From Brachionus koreanus (taxonomy: Eukaryota; Rotifera; Eurotatoria; Ploima; Brachionidae): a stretch of DNA of 29,687 nt. The notes under the pieces are model-generated. The model was not told where the DNA came from. It saw nothing but the letters and a program-made list of their open reading frames with translations, and made no database searches. Of the stretch, positions 19,209 to 27,713 are shown piece by piece (positions within the stretch are counted from its first letter, which is position 1; every line of letters starts with the position of its first letter). The DNA lies in assembly GCA_016987375.1 (NCBI GenBank), contig PJRA01000048.1, forward strand, positions 1,238,662 to 1,268,348, given 5' to 3'. Position numbers and translations under genes: made by a program.

Positions 19209-19944
19209 ATGCTCAAAATGAAAGTTCCATTTATCTTTTTCGCTTTCTTTTTGTTAGTCACATTTGTTATCAGTACCTCTGAGAGTAAAAAAGATCGACT
19301 TTCAAACATAAAGCTTCCAGGTATGTGAGTTGTTTAATTTTTTTAATGAGAAAATTCTAATTTTTTACTTAATTAAATTGTTTTAAAAATTTTTTTGCTT
19401 GAACTAATCAATCAAAAATTTGATTATTCTTAACTATAAAAGTCTTTTTTAAAAATAAATAAAATTTTTATTAATTTTAGTCAAATGTTTCGTTTCCAAA
19501 AACACTCTTAGTTGTGATGGGTAATTTAATTTATATTTTTTGTTAATATGTTTCATTTTGTATTTTTCTAGAGGAAAAGTAGAATGCCCAGCAATTAAAA
19601 ATTTTACTGGTGAAGGCACAGAAAATTTCAAAGATTTTGCAATTACTTTTGTTCCAAATCAGGAAGATGTGACTTTGCCAGAGTTGGTGAAATTCTATTT
19701 GTACCCAAGGGTTGAGAATGAGCTGTATAGAAATTACACAATTCAAATTGGATTCAAATTTCACAGATTTTCAGTTTACTATTCACAAGAAATGTTTGAT
19801 GACGGATTTAGAGTTAACAATTTAACCTGTTATTCTAAGTTGGTTGATTTTTTTAGACAATATGTTCAAGATCAAGTTATTAGAGTTAAAGAAGAAAGTT
19901 CAACTGAAAATGTGAAAGCATTTGGTTTTTTGTCTGTTGTTTAG
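19209..19944 (+). CDS. Secreted four-Cys family member E (intron-containing, tail-less)
   Basis: Exons 19209-19320, 19481-19520 and 19572-19944, about 174 aa. The signal peptide is hydrophobic and Phe-rich (VPFIFFAFFLLVTFV). After a Lys-rich linker come the family blocks: VKCFVSKNTLSCDG, KVECPA, FYLYPRVEN, NYTI, FRVNNLTCYSKLVDFF, and a final strand VKAFGFLSVV where the protein ends, without dibasic site or aromatic tail. The second intron is phase 2 in the Gly codon after the second conserved Cys, matching gene A. The middle exon is only 40 nt. With A it forms the intron-containing, tail-less branch. Secretion and two disulfides are inferred; function is unknown. Confidence 0.8.
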
Positions 19945-20264
19945 TTTTTTTTTTCAGTAATTAATATTTTTATTTAATAAAGCTTAATTAAGAAACAATA
20001 ATTTTTTAGCCGTTTGACAAAATTTAAAACTTTAAATAAGAATTTTTACTTAAGTATTCATAATTCTATTGAGAACTCAAATATTTTTTGAGTTCAGTAT
20101 ATGCATATTGAGAGTGATTCTCTAGAAAAAAACAATTATTTAGTAAAAGCATGCTGCAATTTTTGAAAAATTTTCTAAAAATAATACTATTTTCAGCTCA
20201 TGCAAATGTTTATTGAAGCTTAAAGCTTAAACAAAGTTCACCAACTTTTAGCTTAACTGCTAGG

Positions 20265-20272
20265 TATAAAAA
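20265..20272 (+). promoter_or_regulatory. TATA box of gene F
   Basis: TATAAAAA lies 54 bp before the ATG at 20319. Repeated AAGCTTAAA sequences (20217-20230) and AAAGCATGC (20146-20154) lie upstream. Confidence 0.55.
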
Positions 20273-20318
20273 CAGTATACTAAACAAATAACATGTCAGT
20301 CTAAAAATCAACTCCAAA

Positions 20319-20900
20319 ATGAAGCTTTCAATCTGTATTCTATTTGCCTTCATTGGTTTAGCGATTAGTGAATCAGTAACACAAGTTGAACTCAATACCA
20401 CAAGATGTATTTACTTTGCAGAATCAAAACTAGTAAGCTGCCAAAGTCCTTCCGGAGAAGTTGAATGTGACGCTTTTGCTGAACTAGATGTTTTGCGTTC
20501 TAAAGAAATCAACTTTTTTGGCATCAGACAATTAGTTGATATGAACTCGACTGAAATTGAATCCGTCATGTTCGAATTATTCCCAAGAGAAATCGAAAAC
20601 ACAACCTATTTGAACAATATGGTTCAAGTCGATGGTGAAGATGTAAGCTTGGTCATGTACACTGGTGAAACTGGTGTCCGTGGTGGTATCAGAGTCTCGA
20701 GTGTTTCATGCTGGCAAAGACTTGTCGAAGTATTGAGAAGCCAAGTTGAGGTCCAAATGGTATCAGTTGAAGGAGTTGAGGGCGAAGTACCAATGATTGG
20801 AGAAGTTGCCATCAGTGATAGAAATTTACAAAAGAAATGGTTGTGGTATGGCCTTGGATATGGTTATTACGGATATCCATTCTACTGGTATGGAAAATAA
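20319..20900 (+). CDS. Secreted four-Cys family member F (Tyr/Gly-tailed)
   Basis: An intronless 193-aa ORF. The signal peptide is MKLSICILFAFIGLAIS. The mature part shows NTTRCIY (sequon at the first Cys), LVSC, GEVECDAF, NFFGIRQ, MFELFPREIEN, GGIRVSSVSCWQRLVEVL and MIGEVAISDRN. After LQKKW comes a Tyr/Gly-rich tail (GLGYGYYGYPFYWYG). The last 446 bp up to the second base of the stop codon are identical to gene G, while the first 135 bp are clearly different. The tail is Tyr-rich where those of B-D are Trp-rich, so F and G form a subgroup. Tyr/Gly tails occur in cross-linked or adhesive extracellular proteins, but no function is proven. The 5' leader AACTCCAAAA before the ATG is shared with G. 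Confidence 0.87.
   Translation: MKLSICILFAFIGLAISESVTQVELNTTRCIYFAESKLVSCQSPSGEVECDAFAELDVLRSKEINFFGIRQLVDMNSTEIESVMFELFPREIENTTYLNNMVQVDGEDVSLVMYTGETGVRGGIRVSSVSCWQRLVEVLRSQVEVQMVSVEGVEGEVPMIGEVAISDRNLQKKWLWYGLGYGYYGYPFYWYGK
20454..20899 (+). repeat. 446-bp segment identical to 25507-25952
   Basis: Base-by-base comparison by eye shows no difference between 20454-20899 and 25507-25952. Both start at GGAGAAGTTGAATG and end at the second base of the stop codon (TAA against TAG). DNA on either side is not alignable beyond short family similarity. Confidence 0.9.
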
Positions 20901-21359
20901 ACTTTTATTCTAATCAAATCGTGTTAACCAAAAAAAAATATTTTTATACAAATTTTTTTATCAATCAATTTTACTAAAATGCATAAATAAAAATTAAACT
21001 TTAATATTTCTCTTTTTTTTAATTTAAATTAATCAGTGTAATAAATCAATTATAATATATATATTTATATAAATGTGTTTTATTACTATATTTAGTTATA
21101 TAAAAAAATATAACTTAAAAATCCTTACTTCTTAAAGAGAATATATCGAGCTCTCAAAAAATGTTTTAAATTTTTGAGATATTTGGATTTAAATTAAGAC
21201 CTCAGTTATTTCGTGAATCAAATTTAAAAATTTTAATAGAGCATACCATTCGATTCACAATTTTCAATAATAGAATAAATGTTTACTCATCACCAAATTT
21301 TAAACTACTACAATTCTACAGAATAATAACTAGCATTTAAGAAATCTGTTTACCTCTAT
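20901..21359. other. Gap between gene F and LINE
   Basis: This holds the gene F 3' UTR followed by AT-rich sequence with no exon. The boundary to the LINE 3' UTR is approximate. Confidence 0.4.
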
Positions 21360-23100
21360 TAAATTTTTAAAACAATCCTTTATCCAATTCAATTACAATT
21401 TCAAGGCATATCAACAGGCTAATGCCTTTGTCTAATAGACTGATTAACACTTCATTTATTTAAATTTTATAAAAAAGTTAATTTCTTAAAAAAATAAAAT
21501 AGCAGTTTTGACTAATTAGAAAAATTAAACATCGAAAAATTTAAATCAAATCTTTTAAATTTTTTAACAAAATCTATAAAAATTAAATTAATATTATTGT
21601 AGATAGAAAGCTTGAATGTTGTGAATTTCAACATTGATCTCTTGATCACAAAGCTATTTATCAATTTTGAGTAAAAATATCCAAACCTTTTTTTTACATT
21701 ATTAGATTTTGGCATTGCTTCTATTAAATTTTCGCTATTCCTTAAATTATATTTTAAATTTGTTGAGTCATTTTTAGATAATTAGCTTTTTAAATTTTCT
21801 GACGAGTTATGATATATAGTGTCGTGAAAGAAAATGATAAAATTCTGTCTAGGATTCTATGCTGGAATGCATATAAGCCATACTTGTCTAGAAAGGTATT
21901 TACGTCATTAAAGTTTTTAGCATCAAATTAAAACTTAAACAATTTGAATATTGAAAAATAATAACTCTTAGCTAGTTTAATAATTGCCTCTTTTGAAAAA
22001 TAATACATAAGAATTAAATAAAAGTTTTAAAATACTGTATCATAAGTTGACAGATAGAAGAGTCTTTTAATACTAAATAAGTTTTTATTCACAACTTAAG
22101 ATGGTACATGCTTGTTTAGAAAAATTTAAATCTTGATCAATCTTATAGCCCAAAAGACTTATCTCCTTAACAAATTTTATCAGATTACCACATAAATTTA
22201 CCATTTCAGGATTAATACAAGTTTTATTTGAAAAAATCATATGGAATGTTTTCGACCAATTTATATCAATCTAATTGTAAAAACACCATTCATTAAAGCT
22301 ACTAAAAGACAAATGAAAATTTACTAATACACTCTCTAAAACTTTATCAAAAAAACTAATAGTTGTGTCATCAGCAAACATTTTAATGTCAAATTTTTTT
22401 AACGAAAGGGAGGTTATTCACAAAAATAAGAAAGAGAAATGGACCTGATGAATGGAATGAAAAACCTGATGTTTTAAAGAATTTATTATGTTTTAATTCA
22501 TTAAAACCATTAAATATTTTGTTAGCTGAGTCATTTTCACCGGACAAAGAAGAAGATTCAATAGATGCAAAGCAGCTATTAAACATATCCATTTGATCAA
22601 CAATGTTAGGCATTTATATCAGTCCAAACTAGCTCTTCTGGAAAGCTGTCAAAATCAGCAACTCCTCTAGGTTTTACAGAAGATTTATAAAATCTCCAAA
22701 ATTTTTTAGAACTTTTGAATTCCTTTGAGGACTTTGCCTCAAAATAAGTTTGCGGTTTTTTAAAATCTCTTTTAGCCTCCCTATATTCATGTAGATTGGT
22801 TTTACTCATATAGTTCTGGTACTTATGGCAACAAACTATAATTTTTTAACGACCTCAATTTAGAATCGAACCATGGGCTCTGCTCACTTCAATGAACAGC
22901 ACACTTCAATTGCTAACAAGAGATTATTTTTAATAAAACCCCATTTATTTTCAATTCCTGAAAGATTATCAACAGCTGAAAAATCAATTTTACCTGAGAA
23001 ATTTCTTACCTTGTCTATATTTTTACTAGAAAAAACTCGGTAAGAATTAAGATAATTATTCTTGTCAACAGAAGACACAGGCCATTTACTTTTCTTGTTT
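21360..23100 (-). mobile_element. Decayed non-LTR retrotransposon (LINE), 5'-truncated
   Basis: On the minus strand, pieces of an ORF2-like protein appear in order: a region before the reverse transcriptase (NNYLNSYRVFSSKNI, about 23060; SKEFKSSKKFWRFYKSS, about 22730), then after a large deletion SSGPFLFLIFVNNLP and KMFADDTTISFF (about 22395-22345). The last carries the F-A-D-D catalytic motif of non-LTR reverse transcriptases. LLGYKIDQDLNFSK (about 22150), FNDVNTFLDKYGLYAFQHRI (about 21905) and a C-terminal part ending at 21512 follow. The probable 3' UTR (21360-21510) contains the palindrome GTCTAATAGAC (21429-21439). Stops and frame changes are frequent, so the copy is dead. The domain style suggests a Jockey/CR1-like clade; this is not proven. 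The 5' end stops abruptly next to a copy of the gene D 3' end. Confidence 0.75.
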
Positions 23101-23106
23101 TTTTTT

Positions 23107-23355
23107 CAAAGGTTAAATAAAAGAAACGATATTTTAGGAATTGTAAAAAATAAAAAAAATTTTAAGTTTAATTTATATTTTTATTGTAATTAAATGCTAA
23201 AAAAATTACTTATAAAATACTTTAAATAAATATAAATTGAATTTTTTTTAAAATTGAAAATTGAAAATTTGCGTAATTAACTGGTAATACTTGAATTGAA
23301 TAATAAATAATTTAACTGATGAAAGGCGAGCATAAAAGTCCAAGACCTAACCAGC
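23107..23355 (-). pseudogene. 3'-end fragment of a gene D paralog
   Basis: Positions 23107-23308 match the gene D 3' flank (from 17745) with only a few differences. On the minus strand 23355-23309 keeps the last codons in frame (WLGLGLL..., then a different ending and TAA). It lacks one unit of the AAAGGCCAGCCC direct repeat present in D, so the tail is shorter. Upstream of the codon for Trp, similarity to D ends. The rest of the coding region is absent, so this is a truncated copy. Confidence 0.8.
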
Positions 23356-25290
23356 TTGTAGCTTTAAGCAAATTTTCACCCTTCTCTAAACATATTTCAC
23401 GAGCAACTGCCTTTGCTAATAGAAATTTTTTTTATAATAATAATGACAACAATACAAAAATTTAAAAATTTAAATTCAAAGGTAAAAGTTTTTATTTTTT
23501 ATATTTAAAAAATAAAAACTTTAATTATTTAATTACGTGTACGTACGTATTATGTAATAACGTGTTAATTTTTTTTTAAATCTTTTTAAAAATCGGCTAA
23601 TTTTTTAAATCTGCTCTAGATTTAAAAATTTTTTGTTGTTTTATTTTTTAATCTTGGTATCTAATTTTAAGTGTATTTTGTTTTGTTTTTAATATTGAAT
23701 ATAAATTTAATACAAATTCTACAATATTAAATCTACAATATTAATTTAATATAAATTTTTAAATTATATTGATTTAAATTTCTAAATTAAAGATCATTTA
23801 ACATAACCTTTTAACAGAAATTTTGATTTTATATCTGAAAAATCTTTTATCAACTTCATTAAGATGCTTTTAGGTCTTTTTAGTATTGGTATTAAGTTTC
23901 TATACAGCTCATTGGATACAAATAAAATTTCATCAGCTTTAGGACTCATATGCCAGATTTAAAATAAAAGTAATCTTTGAAATTTTCTTTGCCTTCAACA
24001 GTAAAATTTCAAATTGTCTTTTTTTTTTTTATTTTATCTTACTTTGAATTTCTTTGTTATAATTTTTTTTTATTTTTTTTTGATCTGAAGGAGGATTAGC
24101 TCGATACAGATAAACAAAAAAATAAAGCAATCAGGTCATTAAGCATACATAATGTATCCTTCAAATGTTTATTTTAATATATCTAATTTTAATATTTTTC
24201 CTACTTTTTTAAGCTATTTTTACTATATCTGATTTTAATTTTATTTTTAAATCTGAGGGAGCATTAGCTCGATAAGAAAACAAATAAATATGAAAAATTT
24301 TTTAATAATCATCATTTTAAAATATTTATTTTGAGTACATTGTTAAATTAAGTATTAAATTTTTAATCCTCATGTAGTTTAAATTTTTTTGAACCGATTA
24401 AGTTATCAATGAAGAATTGAATTTTTTAAAACAAAAAAACCCTAAAAACCAAAAAGGTTGTCAAATAAGTTTAAATTAATATGTTGTTTTTTTTTAAAAT
24501 CAATTTATTATGATTTTATAATTTTTATTAAAGAATTATTTAAAATACTGAATGCTTGAATCTTGTTTTAAAAATCTATTTAAATATGTGAATTTTTCTC
24601 ATAACTAATAGATTATTTTTTTTTAAATTCAACTTCAAAACAGTTCATAAACAATTTTTGCACATTTTTAAAAAGGTAAGATGAATCAAAAATTATATAA
24701 AATATTTATCTTCTATTTAATTAATTAATTTCAACTCTTTTTGTCTTAATATTTTTTAAATTAATTAAAAAATTGTGCTTTCCTTTTTTTAAAAAAAGAG
24801 AAAAAATTAAGACATTTATTTTTGATGTTTTTTCTTAAATAAATAAGTGCCAAAACGTAACAAAATTTTCTGACTAGCTTTTCAATTTAAAGAAAAAATA
24901 TTATAAGAGTAATTTTGTTTCAAAAAAAATTCAATTCAATTCAATTTTCATTATAAAATTTAGCTGATTAAATTTGTTATAATTTACAAAATTAAATTGC
25001 TAAACAAAAAATTGCAACTTTAAATAAACCCTTTTCAAGTAATAAATTCTAAATTTTGAATAGAGTTTGTATTTAATAAATAATAAAGCTTAGCCATAAA
25101 GCTTAAAATGAAACTTAGTGTGTAGATTAAATTTTAAAATAAAAAACTTAGCTAATTGAAATATTGCATCGAATTAAAACATGATCAAGATGAAAAGCAA
25201 AGCTGATTTTTAAAACGAATCAACTTCACATGTTTCAAATGCAAACAGTTATTGTTCATTCAAAGATTGGCTCTTGTATTATTTTGACAG
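23356..25290. other. Long AT-rich gap before gene G
   Basis: I see no convincing exon in nearly 2 kb. It contains the imperfect direct repeat listed separately, an alternating ACGTGTACGTACGT stretch near 23536, and AAGCTTA sequences at about 25086-25107 upstream of gene G. Confidence 0.45.
24083..24287. repeat. Imperfect direct repeat, about 37 bp, spaced 168 bp
   Basis: 24083-24120 reads ATCTGAAGGAGGATTAGCTC, continuing GATACAGATAAACAAA. 24251-24287 reads ATCTGAGGGAGCATTAGCTC, continuing GATAAGAAAACAAAT. Both follow TTTATTTTT-type runs, so the repeat unit may be the whole 168 bp. Nature unknown. Confidence 0.55.
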
Positions 25291-25298
25291 TATAAAAA
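25291..25298 (+). promoter_or_regulatory. TATA box of gene G
   Basis: TATAAAAA lies 57 bp before the ATG at 25348, nearly the same sequence and spacing as for gene F (54 bp). Confidence 0.55.
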
Positions 25299-25347
25299 GA
25301 GAATTTAAGTTTTAAAAAAAATCAAAAGCAATTAGAAACTCCAAAAA

Positions 25348-25953
25348 ATGAAATTCTCAGTTTGCATAGTTTTGGCCATTGTCGGCTTAGTAGTAAGTGG
25401 ATCAGTTCCTTTGGTCCGAGAGGTTAATGTTCCAGAAGTTGTAGTTAATGGCACAAGATGCATCTACTTTTCTGAATCCAATTTGCTAAGCTGTGAAGGA
25501 GTTATTGGAGAAGTTGAATGTGACGCTTTTGCTGAACTAGATGTTTTGCGTTCTAAAGAAATCAACTTTTTTGGCATCAGACAATTAGTTGATATGAACT
25601 CGACTGAAATTGAATCCGTCATGTTCGAATTATTCCCAAGAGAAATCGAAAACACAACCTATTTGAACAATATGGTTCAAGTCGATGGTGAAGATGTAAG
25701 CTTGGTCATGTACACTGGTGAAACTGGTGTCCGTGGTGGTATCAGAGTCTCGAGTGTTTCATGCTGGCAAAGACTTGTCGAAGTATTGAGAAGCCAAGTT
25801 GAGGTCCAAATGGTATCAGTTGAAGGAGTTGAGGGCGAAGTACCAATGATTGGAGAAGTTGCCATCAGTGATAGAAATTTACAAAAGAAATGGTTGTGGT
25901 ATGGCCTTGGATATGGTTATTACGGATATCCATTCTACTGGTATGGAAAATAG
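25348..25953 (+). CDS. Secreted four-Cys family member G (Tyr/Gly-tailed)
   Basis: An intronless 201-aa ORF. The signal peptide is MKFSVCIVLAIVGLVVSGS, followed by a Val-rich N-terminus eight residues longer than in F (VPLVREVNVPEVVVNGTRC). NGTRC keeps the sequon at the first Cys and LLSCEG holds the second. From GEVECDAF to the end the protein and the DNA are identical to F (446 bp), including GIRVSSVSCWQRLVEV, LQKKW and the Tyr/Gly tail. The first 160 bp differ from F in silent and replacement sites and in length, and the 3' UTRs are unrelated. The promoter layout matches F. Function is unknown, as for the family. Confidence 0.87.
   Translation: MKFSVCIVLAIVGLVVSGSVPLVREVNVPEVVVNGTRCIYFSESNLLSCEGVIGEVECDAFAELDVLRSKEINFFGIRQLVDMNSTEIESVMFELFPREIENTTYLNNMVQVDGEDVSLVMYTGETGVRGGIRVSSVSCWQRLVEVLRSQVEVQMVSVEGVEGEVPMIGEVAISDRNLQKKWLWYGLGYGYYGYPFYWYGK
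25507..25952 (+). repeat. 446-bp segment identical to 20454-20899
   Basis: The partner copy of the identical block inside gene F, about 5.05 kb away in the same orientation. Confidence 0.9.
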
Positions 25954-27096
25954 AAAATTTTATTTGAATATTTTCTATTAAATTGTAAATGGTCAAAGCA
26001 ATTTTATCAAATAATGCTTTCTAGCTTAATTTAAGTTTTATACGAATTTTTTTTAAATAAATTGTAAACTAACAATAAAAATAAAATAATCGCAGCACAT
26101 ATTTTTTTTATTTAAAACAGTCATTTATTTATCTTAGTTGTCTAATTCGTTTTCTTAAGCAAATTTATATTTTCATCGTTTTTTTGGAAAAAATATTATA
26201 CAAATCAAAAGACTTTTTTGGAAAACATTTTAAAGTTTTAAAGTAAAGTTTTTTTCAAAGTCACATTTTAGTCATGACTTTATAACTACTTTATTTCATT
26301 GCAAACTTGGAATGTACATAAGTTAGAGAAAAATATCAAAAAAATACATGCGTTTACTTAAGGCCAATGCTTTTAACCGACTTGAAATGTTACTTTTAAA
26401 CCCACCTGTTTATTATACTTTATTATATTTCATTTGTAAGGGAGTCAAATTTTCATTTGTATTTTAAAGTTCCTTTTATTAAATTCAGAATTAAATAAAC
26501 AAAAATCAGACTTATGCAAAAGTAAAAAAATAATTAAATCATAAGTCTTATTATTAATAATCATAATTCAAATTATTAATATTTTTATTTTTTGAATAAA
26601 ATTGTTCTTAACTACAAATATACATGTCAAAATCTAAAAGTGCTCAAATGACTTTTTAATACATACAATTATTTATCAATAGTTTTTTTGGAGGATGCAT
26701 ATTGTATAGCTGATCCAGGAAAATCTTTGAAGGATGTTCCCTCACTTAGCTGAGTAGCTCTTTTGAATATTTAAATTTTTGAAAATTACCAAACTCTGAT
26801 TGTTCCTTTATTTATTTTTATTCTCAACGAACTGTTAGGTTTTTAAGAAATTTTTCATATTGAAAGGACCACTTTCATCTCTTGAATTTTTATCTTGAAA
26901 GCCATAGAAACGTAATAATAATAATAATAATAAAATTAATAAAACTGCTGAATAAAAGCTAAAAATGAAAATTATTAATGAAACAATTCTTTTATTTATA
27001 AAGTAAAAATTAATTAGAAAAAAAAAAATATTTATAATAAAATAATCATAGCTATCTTCAATTAATTTCAATTTACAGATATTTTTAAGAAAATAT
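25954..27096. other. Mostly gene-free stretch, possible unresolved minus-strand exons
   Basis: No firm gene was found. On the minus strand 26770-26682 reads ATQLSEGTSFKDFPGSAIQY, then a short tail and stop, which looks protein-like. 26912-26835 reads RFYGFQDKNSRDESGPFNMK and then stops. I could not join them by phase-consistent splice sites. They may be exons of a small gene or chance ORFs. Confidence 0.35.
26911..26935. repeat. TAA trinucleotide microsatellite
   Basis: About seven TAA/ATA units in a row. On the minus strand it yields an artificial Leu run. Confidence 0.8.
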
Positions 27097-27713
27097 TTAA
27101 TAATGTTTATGGCCACCCATTCCTTTAAGTGTTCCAATGGCACCAAACGCTTCGCTCATTTCAAGTCTTCCATTTCGATTTTTGTCAAATTTTCTAAAAG
27201 TATTTCTGGCAATAGATTCACCTAGAAAACCAAGTCCAAATTGTCTTGCAGCAATTACAAAATCTGAATAAAATAATTAAATAAATAATATTCCTAATAC
27301 TAAATTTAAGTACCATTTTCAGTTATATTTCCATCTCCATCTCGATCGAAAGCTTTCAGAATACTCATTGAGTGTCCATGATTTCCTTGAGGTGGATTGC
27401 CTCCATATCCGTAAGCATTAGCATTTTGAGGAGGAATACCAGGATTATATCCATAACCAGGACCAACAGGTGCTCCATATCCGCCTAAGCCATTTCCGTA
27501 ATTTTGAGGCACATAACCCTGAGGTCCGTAACCAGCTGCACCATAATTGGCCTGTCCAAAATTCATTGGCTCATAATTCGAAAAGCCATTTGGTACTCCA
27601 CCGTATCCCATATTTGGGTCATAGTTCGGATAACCTGCATTGTTATGGTGATTACCACCACCATTCATCGAACTTTTCAGAAGCTTTTTCCCCATATTCA
27701 TTAGATGATCCAT
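27097..27713 (-). CDS. Gly/Tyr/Pro-rich protein with two EF-hands
   Basis: Exons (minus) 27713-27314 and 27263-27097, about 188 aa. The first ATG in frame is at 27713; the frame opens a little further upstream without an ATG. The N-terminus (MDHLMNMGKKLLKSSM) is basic and amphipathic. Residues about 17-110 are low-complexity, rich in Gly, Tyr, Asn and Pro with GYG/NYG units, like the N-terminal region of penta-EF-hand proteins such as ALG-2 and sorcin. Two calcium loops follow: DRDGDGNITEND, formed across the intron and with Asp at position 12, and DKNRNGRLEMSE with Glu at 12. The end is GGHKHY. Penta-EF proteins have five hands; only two are present, so it is a short relative or an independent EF-hand protein. 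Calcium binding is well supported; partners are unknown. Confidence 0.8.

Noticed and set aside
20411..20812. Minus-strand ORFs within genes F and G (also 25464-25865).
   Set aside because: They are antisense shadows; they are identical in both places only because the sense DNA is identical.
23356..23415. Minus-strand reading LAKAVARE...ENLLKA just upstream of the gene D fragment resembles an AAA-ATPase stretch.
   Set aside because: Only seven or eight residues match, there is no Walker A lysine before it, and the frame is short. Chance or a tiny captured piece cannot be told apart by eye.
26835..27146. 103-aa minus ORF with a Leu-rich membrane-like segment.
   Set aside because: It starts at a TTG inside the EF-hand gene's last exon in another frame, and its Leu run is a TAA microsatellite.
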